Assembly: GCA_905182985.1 (NCBI GenBank)
Contig: CAJJDN010000022.1
Span: 124,001-188,000 of the forward strand
Origin: Paramecium sonneborni
Lineage: Eukaryota > Ciliophora > Oligohymenophorea > Peniculida > Parameciidae
DNA length: 64,000 nt
Direction: 5' to 3'
The notes under the pieces are model-generated. The model was not told the DNA's origin, ran no database searches, and saw only the letters and a list, made by a program, of their open reading frames with translations. Position 1 is the stretch's first letter; each line of letters begins with the position of its first letter. Below, piece by piece: positions 1-13,519 of this stretch. The position numbers and the translations under genes are program-made.

Positions 1-1351
1 TTCCATTTGAAGTACAAAATATTGAAGAAGGAACTTCATTTTTAGAATTAGGTAAATATTATGAATGGAAAATTGAAACTAATTAAGAAATGTAAAATAT
101 ATGAATGAAAATTAGAAAGTTTACTCCGAGAACTGGACATTCAGTAGTATAATGTTAAGAGAATCTCTATTTATTTTGTGGATCAGATGATACTACTATT
201 GTTAATGATATGCATTCTTATAATCTATTTAAAAAATAATGGGAATAAATTACATCTAAAGGAATACCTCCCTCTCCAAGATCTGGTTGTAAAGGAGTTG
301 CACATTAACATGATATTTATTATTTTGGCGGATACACTAATAGAAGAGGAGAATATTTTAATGATTTATATGTTTTTGATACAAAACTAAGATAATGGAA
401 TTAAATTAGAACTACTAGAGAAATTCAACCTAGAGTTGATATGTCTCTTGTCATCAATAATGAAAAATTATATGTATTTGGAGGAGCAGATGGTAGTAAT
501 CGATTTAATGATTTACATTGTTTTGATATCTAAAACAATTAATGGATTAAATTATAAACTCATGGATAAGTACCATCTCCAAGATTTGGTCATACTGCAG
601 AAGTTTATAAAAATCAAATGTATCTCTTTGGAGGTTGGGATGGGTTCAAAACTTTAGATGAACTTGTACAAAATTAATTAAATATTAGTACACCTATTCA
701 TTTGCTTCAAATTATTGGTATTTGGAGAAAGTTAGAAATAAACCCCCTTCTCGTTATAGGCACAGCAGCACAATTATTGGATATAGTATATACATATTTG
801 GAGGTGTTGATGCTGCTATGACTCGATTTAATGATCTCTATGAATATAATTGTGAATTGAAAGAGTGGAAGTTTATTGAGACAGCAGGTAACACTCCTTC
901 AGCAAGAACATTTCATTAATTATGCTCTTATGAAACAACTATTTATTTAATTGGTGGGAATGATGGAACTAAAAAAAATAATGATATGTAATTTTAATAT
1001 TCTTTATCATTAAAAGGTACTCAATATAAGTATTTGATCATAGATTTAGTGATTTATCCAGCATTTCATAATTAGAAATACAATCAACTATTATTCCAAA
1101 AGAAAATGGACTTATAAGTATTTTGAAAAATTAAGTAAATGAATTAGAATAGAGATTAAAAGAAGAGTAAGAATTCAATTTATGTTAAATTTGTTAATCA
1201 AAAGATATTAATTCTGTATTATAATGATTTATTTTAGGTTTTTTTGGAATGTGGACATAGATTTTGTTGTTATGAGTGTTCAAATAAACTAGAGCTTTGT
1301 AAAATATGCTTAAAAAAGCCAAACAGAATCATAAAAATATATGTAGTTTGA
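1..1351 (+). CDS. Kelch-repeat protein with C-terminal RING finger (5' end cut off)
   Basis: Probable E3 ubiquitin ligase with a kelch substrate-binding propeller. The reading frame is already open at base 3 and ends at TGA 1349-1351, giving 419 residues after removal of four introns (92-115, 666-688, 1030-1049, 1216-1237; 20-24 nt each). Successive kelch units are visible (LYLFCGSDD, IYYFGGYTN, LYVFGGADG, MYLFGGWDG, IYIFGGVDA, IYLIGGNDG), each with the Gly-Gly pair and a later W. A short coiled-coil-like stretch follows, then a compact C3HC4 RING at the C terminus (CQIC, CGHRFC, CYEC, CKIC). The introns restore frame exactly across the last kelch unit and the RING. Ligase activity is inferred from the domain; the substrate is unknown. 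Confidence 0.88.
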
Positions 1352-1486
1352 CTTTTCTAGCAGTATTTATATTCTTCATAAAAACAGTTAAATTTTATTT
1401 TAAAATTGCATCACCATTATAAATTGTTTAAGCATCATATAAAAAATAAGGTGATTATTAATTAATAAAATAAATATTTTTTGTAA

Positions 1487-3297
1487 ATGGATATATAATA
1501 AAAGATTGCCTAGTATTATGAGACTGTGTTATCTAAAACTCATTTAAGAACTTTACTAGATAATGAAGATAGAAACAAACATATGGTGACTTAATATGAT
1601 GGAATATTATTGGATTATTCTCATGAAAAGGTAGATACTGAATTGATAGGATAATTTCAATAATTAGTTGATAGTACTAATCTCTTTGGCATTCTTAAAG
1701 ATATTTAATCAGGAGTATTGATATATTATATATAAAATAGATTAAGTTTAATTCCACTGAGAATAGAGCAGTATTACATACAGCTTTAAGAACACCAGAA
1801 GGATAATAAGTTATAGTAGATGGTTAAAATGTCGTACCAGATGTATATTAGATTTTGAATAGAGTTAAATCATTTACAGAATCTGTTCGATCTGGAACAT
1901 TTTTAGGATATACAAAAAAATAATTATTAAATACAGTAGTAATTGGAATTGGAGGAAGTTATTTAGGAATAGAATTCATTTATGAGGCATTAAGAACACA
2001 TAATGAAGGATAATAGAAATCAAAAGGAAGATAATTAAGATTCTTAGCAAATGTAGATCCAGTAGATACAATTAGAGCATTATAAGGTTTAAATGTTGAG
2101 GAGACAATTTTTGTAATAAATTCTAAGACATTTACAACAGCAGAAACAATTATGAATGCAAAAGTATGTAGAAATTGGATTTTGGAATAATATAAATTAT
2201 TAGGACATGAAAATGAAAAAGTATTAGTTTTGTTTAATAAAATTAGGAAATCTTGGAATCACATTTAACAGCTGTATCTACAAATTTAGCAGAAACAGGT
2301 AAATTCGGAATCAATGAATAGAGAGTATTTGGATTTTGGGATTGGGTAGGAGGAAGATATAGTGTAACAAGTGCAATTGGAGTTTTACCATTAAGTCTTT
2401 AATTTGGTTATGACTACATAGCATAAGTCTTACATGGAGCTAATTCTATTGATTAGCATCTTATTAATGAAAAATAAGTAAATAAGAATTTACCTGTTCT
2501 TTTAGGATTATTGGGATGGTATAGAGCAAGTATATAAGTAAATATATATATAAATATATAATTTAGAAATATTAAGCATTGGCTTTAATTCCTTATGCTT
2601 AATGTTTATTAAGATTTCCTGCTCATGTTTAATAAGTACATATGGAAAGTAATGGTAAAACAGCACTTGTTTATCCAGATAAACATGAATAATATTTAAA
2701 ATCCGCTTGTCCATTTATTTTTGGTGAACCAGGAACAAACTCTTAACATTCCTTTTTCTAATTAATACATTAAGGTTCATAAGTTATACCTTGTGAATTT
2801 ATTGGTTATGCTAAATCTTAAGCTGAAACTGGAGCCACTAATCCAGCAGCTGTAAGAGATTAACATGATGAATTGATGTCAAATTACTTTGCTTAGGTTG
2901 ATGCTTTGGCTAGAGGTAAAACTAAAGAAGAAGTTATTGCTGAAGGAGTTAAATAAGAATTATAACATCATAAAGTATTCCCTGGAGATAGATGTAGCTT
3001 ATAAATTCTATTCCAAAATGAAGCTAATCCTTATAATGTTGGATAATTGTTAGCACTCTATGAACATCGAGTTCTTGTTGAAGGGTATAAATGTATTCTA
3101 TCTACAGTATTCTCTGGGGTATTAATCCATTTGATTAATGGGGAGTAGAATTAGGAAAAGTTCTTGCTAAAAATGTTAGATCTGTTTTATTAAAAAATGT
3201 TGATAACCATAATAATTTAGATTTTACCGGATTTAATGCTAATAGTGCTACCAAAAATCTTATTAGTCATTATAGAGCATTTTAAGCAAAATAATGA
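1487..3297 (+). CDS. GPI: Glucose-6-phosphate isomerase
   Basis: Interconverts glucose-6-phosphate and fructose-6-phosphate in glycolysis and gluconeogenesis; expected to be cytosolic. The model has 568 residues with four introns (1715-1740, 2221-2246, 2538-2566, 3085-3107), close to the usual 550 or so for the family. Visible family blocks are the first SIS domain with GIGGSYLG near residue 143, the segment [12 protein letters not shown] near residue 260, and the C-terminal signature FDQWGVELGK near residue 515. The start is the first ATG in the open frame after a non-coding AT-rich gap. It ends 262 bp before the next gene on the same strand. Nothing looks damaged. Identification is firm. 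Confidence 0.95.
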
Positions 3298-3558
3298 TTT
3301 ATAATAATAAATACATATAATATCATTTCATTTTATTGATATAACTTAGAACTTAGTATTTATTAATCTATCTATCTCTTCTTATTTTTAATTTTACTCA
3401 TTCTTTTTTTACATATTCTATATTACTTTAAATACTTAAAAAAAATTTTTAAACTTATTTTAAAACTATATATTTTATCAATGCTATATTTCTTTTTTGA
3501 TTACATTTCAATTAATACTAGATAAAAATGATAAATATTATTATTGATTTTACCTTTA

Positions 3559-6500
3559 ATGGGATACTTATTTATTGATGTCCTTAGTGAAATTGCTTTT
3601 TACAAAAATCCAACATAATTATCAGATAGATATTTTAAAGTTCAACTCTTAATTTATGCTTTACAATTTTTAGCGCTATTATTTCCTAATGATGGATGGA
3701 ATTTATGGAATTATGAATAGGATCCAATATTTAAATATTATAAGTAAGTACTTAATTGCTTTTTAATTTTACCTATTATGATAAAAGAAAAAATTCTTCA
3801 ATAAATAATTTCAGGAACTTTTTTTGTCATTTAGTCATCTATTATTATATTTATTTCTATTTTAACTTTATTTAGAAAGATTTCACCAAATACAGATTTT
3901 AATAATGGTATACTTCACTTTATGTTAAGAGTCGCTAATTTTTATTTTCTACACATTAATTTTTCAATAGGTAATTTATTTCTGATGTTTTATGGAAATG
4001 CTATTTTTTGTTAAAAGTTCCAATAATTTTAAGATTAAAAATGTTCTTAACATCCAATATTTTTTCTTGGATTAGCAGGAACATTTCTGACATTATTATC
4101 ATAATATATAGGTGTTTATCTATTTAGATCCTTCTCATTTAAACCTTTTTCTAATTTATAAAGTAAGTATTCAATCAATTAAGTGCTTAATATCCTATTA
4201 AAAGCAATTATGTTTGCAGTATATTTACTTGAAACTAATAGTTTTAACATCTATTTATTTTTTATTCTCATAAATTGTTTAATCTTGCTATAAATGATTG
4301 ATAATCTTTTCTTAAATTCCTATTATCCTCCAAATAATGAATTTAATTTTAAATTATACTTAACCCTTTTCTCTATATCTATTCTAATCACACTAAACAT
4401 TCTTTCAGAAAATTCTATATTAAAATAAAATATAATACTTGAAAGTGTTATGTTAATTGGATCTTTTTCATTTTATTTTTCTGAAGTTATTTTTGAGAGA
4501 AAAATATTTCATTAATCTCACTAAATACTTTTATCATAAAGCAAAGCAATAGACTTGGTTTAAAGGATTTATGAATTATCATAAGATTTAAAAAAAACAG
4601 TGAGATAGAAAAAACTATTTTATTATTATACATATATTGTATATAATATATAAAGAGATAAAAATATTCATAATTAAGATTTTTAAGATCTTTCATCAAG
4701 AAAATTTATTATATAATTTTTGTAGAGACAATTAAAATTAGCAAAATAAAATGGAAAAGTATCTTTTGAAGATATGTAATTAATCTACACTAATTTTTTG
4801 TCTCATTATTGCAAAAAACCATTACTAAGTTTAGTTGAATTTAGAAAGTATGATGTTTTTAATTAATAACAATAATCCTACTTCTTTAAATTTATGAAGA
4901 AATAAATCAACAACAATTTACAATAGAGTGTTTAAAAACAACAATTAGTCAATATTTCTTAGACCTAAAATAGAGAATAAGAAAAATAATCTTTAGATAT
5001 TGTGCATATAAGTAAATCAATAATTTTTGAAGAGCTTTACATTCCAAATATAATAAGGTTAATAGATGCCAAAATTTACTTTTGGTAACAGTTAATAAAG
5101 GGTTACAATAATATTTAGGAATTTCAAAAGGAAGCAATTGATTTGAGTAAGAAAGTGTAATCACTTCAAAGATAGTTATTATCAAATTTATCTTTTGACA
5201 TAGAAAATATTGGACATTTAGGAACAAATTGCAATGTTTTAGAATTGAAAATTGCGTCAATTTTTTATAGCTCTATTATGAATGATTATTATAATTCGGC
5301 TTAATGCGAATTTCTTATATAAGAAATCTTTAATATAGAGCATACATTATCTTCTGATGTTATAACAAACTTTACATTAGTTGAGGATAAAGTAGCATTA
5401 ATAATGATAAGTTTAGTTAAGAATTTAGGTTAAATAATTAATTAAGATAAAAGAGGATTGTCTTAGTACTTTGGTTATGATGATAAAGAATTTCAATAGA
5501 TATAGTATATTAATTAATTAATGCCTCCATTTTTATCTGTGATACATGATAACCTATTAGAAGATTATTTATAATAAGCAAAGTCTAAATTATTTTAATC
5601 TTATAATATTGTTTTTAGTTAAGACAGATAAGGTTATTTGGTAGCATAATAATTAAAGATTGACAATAATTTTCTAATTTAAGATGATTATGTAATAATG
5701 GGATGTTTGTCTTAGGTGAAAAGAGGAGTAGATTTTTTAATATTTGGAGATGATGGAAAAATTTTGGGTAGCACTTAAAATTTCTTTTAAACTTACTTTT
5801 AAAATTAAAATGAAAAGTTCAATTTGTAAAGATTGATCAATTAGTGCTATATATATATGTTTTTTCCTTAAGTAATAAAAATTATAGATTCATACAAAAA
5901 TTAATTAGTTTCATAGGATAATGAAGGGATATATATAGAAGATACTTGTATATTTTAGGTTAGAGAGAATCTATTAGAATTGATTACACTTTTTTAATCA
6001 TAAAGTATAAATATGCCAAAGAGTAGTCATTTTGGGAAATCTTATCTACCAAAAAAAGTATAAATTTCAGAAGGATCTTTATCTAGGAGAGTTGGAACAA
6101 TTTCGATACAACAAAATGATTAATAAGAAAAGGAATAAAATTAATTAGCATAAATTGATTTAAATATTAGATAATCTGAAGAATCTTTAAAACCAATTTA
6201 ATATAATGGAATTCCATTATTAAATAAGTAATATTAAAATGAAATTTTTTAATATTTAGAGATCATTGAAGTATACATAAATTTAAATACAATAGGAGAA
6301 ACCAGCAGAGAAATATTTTATAAAATTTTCACTAAATCTAAAAAATATTGGCAAGGAGAATTACCACAGATGTTTTTTTGTTTTAGAGATTGTTGATATA
6401 AGGAAAAAAGATCTAATAGGAAAATCAATATCTGAAAATCAAAATCAACAAATAAATGACAGTAAATATTATTCGGTTTAAAATAATAAACATAGTAATA

Positions 6501-9110
6501 GCATATTAAATTTTAGATACAACTTAAGAGGAAGAATAAACAAAATTAAATGTATCTGGATTTGCTTAATCAGAATAACCATATTCTGAAATAGTACCTG
6601 TAAATAAAGATATTGGTTGTGGAGTAACAGATCTTTTAGAAAGACTAGGACCATCAAAAAAGTATAAATAAGATTAAGATCTTGGTTTATTCAATTTAGA
6701 TTCTGCTAGAGATAGTATGAGTTATGGTCCATTATCATAAAGAGCTCACTTTATTAATCCAAATTAAAAAGAAGGAGAGTTTGAAGAAATAGTTAAATTA
6801 GATTAGGATTTTAATGCACTTGGAATGTAGCTCAATAGTGCTAGTGCAATTATGTAAAAAGGAAAAAATTTTTAATTAGAACCTGAAGAAGAATTTGATA
6901 TTGATGAATCACTTAAATAATAAAAATAATTATAGCCTGGTAAATCTAGTAGTGAAAATGAAAAAGAAAAAAAAAATGATATTTTAGAAATAATGAAAAA
7001 AAATAAATTGAAAGGTAAAAATCACGAAGAAGAAGATTTAGAAGCATTAAAATCTAAATCAAGTATGACTTCAGCTACATCTGGTAATTCAGCAATATAA
7101 ATAATCAAAAAGTTTTAAAGCACCACTCATCTTACTAAAGGACTTAAATTTGTGTCACTTACTAGTTTAAGTGTATTTATTATAACTATAATCTTAATTA
7201 CTGTTCATTTAGTAATTATAACAATAAGTAATTAAGATACTTCTTTAACTATTAATGATATAAATGGTCCTTTTATTTTAAACAGAAGTTATTTGGAAGT
7301 TATTTCATTTACATGGAGTCTTATTGTAGGAACTTTAGAAATTGTTGATATGAGTTAATTTATGAAAGAGTAAACATATAGTGATCTACATAATACTACT
7401 AGTGAATTATATGATGAAATTAATAATATGTATTTAGGATTTATTGAAGTAGAATAAAGAGGAATGTTATCTACCTAAACCTTTACTTTTCTTAAAGGGA
7501 ATACAGAAAATATTAAATTTCCTTATTTTATTAATTTAATTGAAGGAACCTTAGATAGAGTTGTAAAAATAGTATAAATTGAAATCAAAGATTTATCTTC
7601 AATATTAACTAAAGAATATTTCGATTAATTATTTTTATTGAGATATAATTTGAATTAACTATATTTGATGTCATCAGAATTAATTGAATCTTTGAATATT
7701 GTTTTTTTGTCACAAACTAATGATAGGGTTAAAGAGATGTAAACTCAAGTAATTGTTGAAGTAATTTGCATTGCTGTCATTTTGATTATTGAACTGTATT
7801 TTTGGAAACAAATTTAAAATTATAGTTAATAACTAATGCTTTTAACAGGCAGGCTATAAGAAAGCGATGCAAATGAATCTATTGCAAGATCCTCATTGAT
7901 TAAAGAAACTTTAACTTAATAAAGTGGAAAATTTAGCTGGAAAAAATAAAATTATTATGCTTTAAATTATTAATCTTTAAATACATTAAATTTTGAAATA
8001 TTGAATCAACAGTCTAGAATTATTAAAGATTTAGCTTTAAAAAATCATTTTGACATTAATTAAAATAAAAATCATCAGTAAGAAAATAATAAGATTAATA
8101 AAAATTAATAATAAACGAAAAGAAATGTTAATGTTGTTTTAAGTTCAAGAATTTATAACACTTAAATAAGTTTATTATCTTATTCAATTATGTTACTCAT
8201 AATTTTTATCATAATAACAATAATGTTATTTGGAGGTTTTTTGTTATTTTCTTAATAAATTTCTGATTTGAGACCTTCTTAAGAATTAACTGGAAATTAT
8301 GTTAAATTCACATAAAAGTTAGATACTTTAATGGCATGTGCCTTATTGCTTAAGACTTAGTAATTAGTTTATAACACTTTAATTGATCAAAAGATTTATG
8401 ATTAAGCAACAATAGATTCATTCGTATAAACAAACGATATTGTTGAATTATTTAGCGAATTAAGTTAAATTTATTCAGAAAATTTAACATCAATTTATGA
8501 AAGTATTTTAAAATCAAACAAAATTAAGGAGGAGGATAAATAGTAATTATTAACACTGTATTAAGAAGATTTTTGTTTAGAATTAAGTGATGAAATACCT
8601 ATGTGTAATTTTGATGATTTCGGATTTGAAAAATTTACTTAATCTTTTGGAAGACCTGATTTACCATAAGATGATAATTAGGAATATGTTAATAAAGGTA
8701 TTATTGGAGTAATAAGCAGATTAGATACATTATTCAGTTAATTTTTTGATTATGAAATAGAATTTAAATAATTCTAACCAGATATTGATCTTTGTTTAAA
8801 ACAAATAAATATGAAAGAATTTAGAAATGCTGTTTTATCTCATTTTTTAGATACTAATGATGGAACAAATACATTTTTAGATGTTATATATGAGAGTATT
8901 TATGAAATATTAAAGGAGAATTTGAGTTACATATATTTGTATTATGGAATAGTTGGAGTATTAGTTGGAATGTCTTATGCAATATTTTATATAGTGATTA
9001 TAATAAAAACTAATAATAAGTTAATTAGAACAAGGTTAGCATTAATAACTTTACCAATTTCAATTTTAACAGAGTAACATACAATATCAATGTTAAAAAG
9101 GTTAAATTGA
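3559..9110 (+). CDS. Giant multi-pass membrane protein, Tmc-like ciliate family
   Basis: A 1834-residue protein with two introns (6271-6295, 6495-6516). The first 330 or so residues hold about eight hydrophobic segments. Then comes a long hydrophilic middle with PAS-like stretches (for example FLIFGDDGKILGS), and single membrane spans near residues 1190, 1385, 1525 and 1780 towards the C terminus. This layout resembles the very large ciliate membrane proteins usually annotated as tiny-macrocysts or PAS-type proteins. I rely on layout and style, not on a diagnostic motif, so the family name is tentative and no function is claimed. An in-frame TGA at 3529 lies just upstream of the chosen ATG, which supports that start. 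The codons avoid TGA over 5.5 kb, which is strong evidence for coding. Confidence 0.82.
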
Positions 9111-9215
9111 ATATTTATAATTTATTTTTTATCAACCATTTAATATGTGTCAATGAGATGTCTGTCTTTAGTTAAAATTTAATTATATAAAAAATTAAAT
9201 AAACATATATAGAAT

Positions 9216-9545
9216 ATGTTAGCTAGCAATGAATTAGTATTGGGTGATTAGTAAATATATTTATGATGAAGACCAAAGCAAATAAAGTGTCCTTTTTGTT
9301 CAAATTCAACAGTTTCGACAGTTACTTTTAAGAATGGATATATAAGCTATATTACGTGTTTCTTAGTTTTGTTGATTTTTGGACTGATGCCAAGTCTCTT
9401 GTTGATTCCAGTAATAATGATATTAACGAGAACTTTAATTCATAAGTAGTTTTGATAAAATGAGTTTAGATGTTCTGCATGTAATGAAGAAATTGGTGGT
9501 GATGGAAAAGTATTTCATGTATTAGGAGTAAAGGATTCAGTATGA
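9216..9545 (+). CDS. LITAF-domain (CDIP/LITAF) membrane zinc protein
   Basis: A 94-residue protein with two introns (9251-9271, 9446-9469). It carries the LITAF layout: an N-terminal CPFC zinc knuckle (residues about 18-21), a hydrophobic membrane-embedded stretch (YISYITCFLVLLIFGLMPS), and a C-terminal HKCSAC knuckle completing the zinc site. Family members sit on the cytosolic face of endosomal and lysosomal membranes as monotopic proteins. Splicing is needed to join the start codon and both Cys pairs, and both introns have GTA...AG ends. The gap to the next gene is only 20 bp. The domain call is confident; a role in membrane trafficking is inferred from the family. Confidence 0.88.
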
Positions 9546-9565
9546 GTATTAATCTATTTTAAAAG

Positions 9566-10255
9566 ATGATGTCATTTAAAATTGGAGAATTCGGTGTTAT
9601 ATTAACGAAAAGAATAGTAATTGGAATATTATTATTAATCCTAACATTAGGAGTATTGTGGTATAGAATAATGGATATACCAACTTAATAATGGATGGAT
9701 TATCATTAACATTATACACCAAATATAACAATAGCAGACACTTGGACTGATTATTTAGAAAAATGCACTAAGGAGAGAATATTTTAAAATCGCTAATCTT
9801 ATTAAAGTTGTGAATAAAAATACATAGATCGAACAATTGTTGACTGGAAAGGTATATAAATAAAAATAATGATATCAGGTTATGCAATAAGAGTAGAAGA
9901 TAATCAATAATCATTAATGAAGTTTTTACATCATTCTGTTAATATTTTAGTAAAGATGGATCCTGCAGAGAGTGAATTTCATCCTGATTTATTATTGACT
10001 GCTGATAGTGAAGTAGCATTTGAATTATGTAATTTAATTAAAAGTATTTTAGCATCTGAGATTGAGAAATTAGAAAGAGGTAGTGAATTCAGTTTCACAG
10101 CTGTAATTAAATCTATTGGAGATTTATAAAATATAAGACACTTTCATCTTCTCAATTTAACTAAACTCGAAGGTTACATAGAAATTCAACCTCATCTTCA
10201 TTAATAGAGTAGATATGGTAATTCTTAATAGTTTCTTGCTTCATCAAATAATTGA
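9566..10255 (+). CDS. Single-pass membrane protein of unknown function
   Basis: An intronless 229-residue ORF in the ciliate code. A short positive N terminus is followed by one membrane span (IVIGILLLILTLGVLWY, about residues 15-33), then a soluble domain that alternates beta-like strands (DWKGIQIKIMISGYAIRV, SEFSFTAVIKSIGDL) with a helix rich in acidic residues. The strand pattern gives an impression of an OB-fold, as found near the C terminus of wolframin, but no motif proves it and I do not assign the family. It starts 20 bp after the LITAF gene stop and converges on the PHD gene. Confidence 0.8.
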
Positions 10256-10300
10256 ATAAATGAGTTATAATATTAAAATAAAGTATATATACATAATTAT

Positions 10301-10994
10301 TCATTAATTCATTAAAGACATCATTTTTTGTAGATCTACTTATATTTCTTCTTAAGTAGCCTACTAATAAAATCCACCTAACATATTATTAAGTAAACCT
10401 ACCATTTTTCTTAAGTAATTCTTCAAGAGAAGATTATTTATTAGATGCAGAAGGACAATAATAAAATTAATCTCCATTAATCTAATTCATATTTTATGAT
10501 TATTCATTTACATTTGATTGTCTTCGATTCAACTTATCTAAATATTTAATCGTTTTTTTATTCATCATTTGATAAGGACCTTTTGAAAATCTTTATTTCT
10601 AATCTTCGATTCTACACCAAGGACAAATATATTTGTATTTGCTATCTTCTATAAAGATATCTATTTCAGAAATTTCATTTTTTTATTCGCATTATGAATG
10701 AGTCTAAACTATTATTAATAAATTTAATACCCATTTTTCACAACCCTCCTAATCACAACCAATCCATTTTTATCCATCTAAAAAATTTTAATTATTATCA
10801 GAATAGACCTTCATTTTGATGTATAATTATACTTAAGCACAAAAATAACAACACTTTTTTTGATTATACAAATTTAAACATTCTTAGCAGAAAAATAGAG
10901 TTTAATTACTGAATTTAGCTGGCCATACTTATGTTGAGTCATTTTGACAATATTAATTTATACAATCATCTTGTTATTGTTTATCTTAATCATC
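10301..10994 (-). CDS. PHD-finger-like zinc protein
   Basis: A 213-residue protein with introns at 10378-10402 and 10704-10730. Two Cys-rich patches are seen. The first is FFCQEC...CCYFC (about residues 38-57). The second is a PHD-like core, with CDQEGCEKW then, after the 27-nt intron, THSQC, followed by YICPWC. The W plus H-x-x-C spacing after splicing is the typical PHD arrangement, and it appears only when that intron is removed. PHD fingers usually read histone H3 tails, so a chromatin role is inferred. The first ATG candidates upstream are out of frame, so the start at 10994 is used. Confidence 0.82.
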
Positions 10995-11201
10995 AATCAT
11001 TTCAATCTTCATATATATATTTAAAATAGCTTTTATATATTTTTATTTTCTCTAAAATATAAAAAATTATATAATTATTGATAATAATACACTTAATTAA
11101 TTAAATATATTATCTCATATGCTCTCATAGTATCCAACAATGTGACAACTTATAAATTGCTTAAATCACACAGATTTTCAATTAAAAAATATCTATTTTT
11201 T

Positions 11202-12539
11202 ATGTTTACAAAATTTTTCAGCACATTTCGACCATTTAATTACTTTCAAAATAATGCTAAACAGTTAATGCTAATTGGATTACTATCTACTATTTGTTAT
11301 AGAAAGAGATTAAGTCTATAGGTTAATCCAAATATAAAACAATATGGTGATAAACTCAATCGAGCATTCAAAAGAACATTATAACCTGAAGATGATTTTT
11401 AGTATAAATAAGTATTTCTATATTTTAGTAAACATACAATTATCTTATCTGGTACCTCAAATAAAGATCTAGCTGAAGGTATCATAACTAATATAATTAA
11501 TCTATAGAGATTGCTGAATATTTGAATATTAAATTAGGTAGTGTTAAAATTGGAAGATTTGCAGATGGAGAATGTCAAATTTAAGTTTAAATAATAAATA
11601 TCATAGGTTCTTGATAATATTAGAGGAAAAGATGTATTTATTATACAATCAACATCTCCTCCTGTAAATGATAATTTGATGGAATTATTATTATTAGTGT
11701 CTGCATTAAGAAGAGCATCAGCAAGAAAAATTATTGTAGTAGTTCCTTATTATGGATATGCAAGACAAGTAATTCTTTATTTATATTTATATTAGGATAG
11801 AAAATGTGCACCAAGAGTTCCTATATCAGCAGCTGATGTTGCTAGATTATTAGAAACAGTAGGAGTAGATAGATTAATATCTGTAGATTTACATTGTGGA
11901 TAAATTTAAGGGTTCTTTGGACCTAGAGTACCTGTTGATAATCTTGAAGCAAATTTAGTTGCTTAAAATTATTTGTCATTATAAAAGAAATATGAATTCA
12001 AAGATGTTGCAGTTATTTCACCAGATGCAGGTGGTGTTTATAGAGCAAAGAAATTTTAAGAATAATTTGATTAGCTTCATCCTGGAATGCAATCTCATTT
12101 AGCAATGATTATTAAATAAAGAGAAGGACCAGGAAAAATTGCGTAAATGAATCTAGTTGGATCTGTTAAAGGAAAAGATTGTATTATTGTAGATGATATG
12201 ATCGATACAGCAGTAAAATTTATGACATTTCTTTTAGGGTACACTCTCTGAAGCTGCAAAAGTCTTAAAAGAGCAAGGTGCAAATAGAGTATTTGCATTT
12301 GCTACTCATGCATTGTTTTCTGGCAAAGCATTTACTAATCTATCTAGTCCATCTTTAGATTAAATTATAGTTACAAACACTATTCCTCCAAAACCTCAAG
12401 AAGAAGTTTTAGGAGATAAAATTTGTAGATTATCTGTTGGTAATTTATAAATTAACTTTAAGCTCCTTTATTAGCTGAAGCCATTTATAGAGTCTAAAAA
12501 AAGGAAAGCGTTTCAACCTTATTTGATATTAAACATTGA
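11202..12539 (+). CDS. PRPS: Ribose-phosphate pyrophosphokinase (PRPP synthetase)
   Basis: Makes 5-phosphoribosyl-1-pyrophosphate from ribose-5-phosphate and ATP for purine, pyrimidine, histidine and NAD synthesis. Six introns (11402-11428, 11479-11507, 11585-11606, 11769-11795, 12213-12237, 12440-12462) leave 394 residues. Family motifs are clear: GRFADGE, the flexible-loop region [29 protein letters not shown], and the PRPP-binding loop [13 protein letters not shown] near residue 300. The protein is about 75 residues longer than typical PRPS at its N terminus. That extension starts [15 protein letters not shown] and is basic and Ser/Phe rich, so a mitochondrial or other targeting sequence is possible. 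The core is intact, with no missing catalytic motif. Confidence 0.95.
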
Positions 12540-13028
12540 TTTTATAATCTATTTCAGATAATCATTTTTATTTCATATTTCTAAAATTAAAATTGCTTTC
12601 AATTATTTTTTTATTCAAACTTATTTTTATCATAATTTTCTCACTCTTTTCAAAATAAAAAATGATTATAAATTATTTTGTAATCTATTCCCAAAGATTT
12701 AGATATATTTTCTTTTTTCTTTCATATATTTTAAAGAAAATAATAATTGTAAAATTGAATATTTTGTTGATATAAACATCTATCGAATTAAATAATCATA
12801 CAATGAACCTTAATCAACCATGTATTTGATAAAAAGAAATTTAAAATATTTAAAACAACTTTATATAATAATAGTAGAAATTTTATTCTCTGTTAGAAGT
12901 GATATTGAATAATTTATTTTTCTGCCATAGATTTGGAAATATAAAATTTATTATATTAATAATAATTAAATATTTTATGTAATTTTTTGAAAAAAAATAA
13001 TTATTTATATACATAAATTTAAAAATTA
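12540..13028. other. Intergenic, nothing recognised
   Basis: About 490 bp of very AT-rich DNA between the PRPS stop and the FKBP start. I see no conserved protein frame, RNA gene or repeat. It must hold the PRPS 3' end and the FKBP promoter. Confidence 0.6.
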
Positions 13029-13381
13029 ATGCAAGGATTTAAAGTAGAGACAATTACTCCAGGAGATGGTAAATCTTTTCCTTAAAAAGGGTACTATTAT
13101 AATAAATAATTAGTTAAAAAGTATTTGTACATTATGTTGGTACTTTACTTGATGGATCTGAATTTGATTCATCAAGAAAAAGAGGAAAGCCATTCTAATT
13201 TACTTTGGGTGCAGGACAAGTTATAAAGGGTTGGGATTAAGGTGTAGCAAAACTATCAAAGGGAGAGAAAGCTATTTTGACATGCCCACCTGATTATGCA
13301 TATGGAAAATAAGGATATCCACCAATTATCCCACCTAATTCAACATTGAAATTTGAAGTTGAATTGCTTGACTTTGCATGA
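13029..13381 (+). CDS. FK506-binding peptidyl-prolyl isomerase, FKBP12 type
   Basis: A 109-residue single-domain FKBP, the same size as FKBP12, with one 23-nt intron (13091-13113). It catalyses cis-trans isomerisation of Xaa-Pro bonds and in other eukaryotes binds FK506 and rapamycin. The sequence shows the whole fold: GDGKSFPQKGQKV, VHYVGTLLDGSEFDSS, KPFQFTLGAGQVIKGWDQG (with the pocket residues V, I and W), then YAYGKQGYPP and the final strand LKFEVELLDF. There is no signal peptide or extra domain, so it is expected in the cytosol. Removing the intron is required to join the start to strand 2. Confidence 0.95.
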
Positions 13382-13519
13382 TTTTGATATTTTTGAACAA
13401 TATAAAAATTGAAATAAAGATATATAATTATGTCTGTATCTAGATATTTAAAAATATTAAAGCAATCAGAAGCTATTAAATATGGTAATAAAATAAATTA
13501 AAATATTATAAAAAAAACA

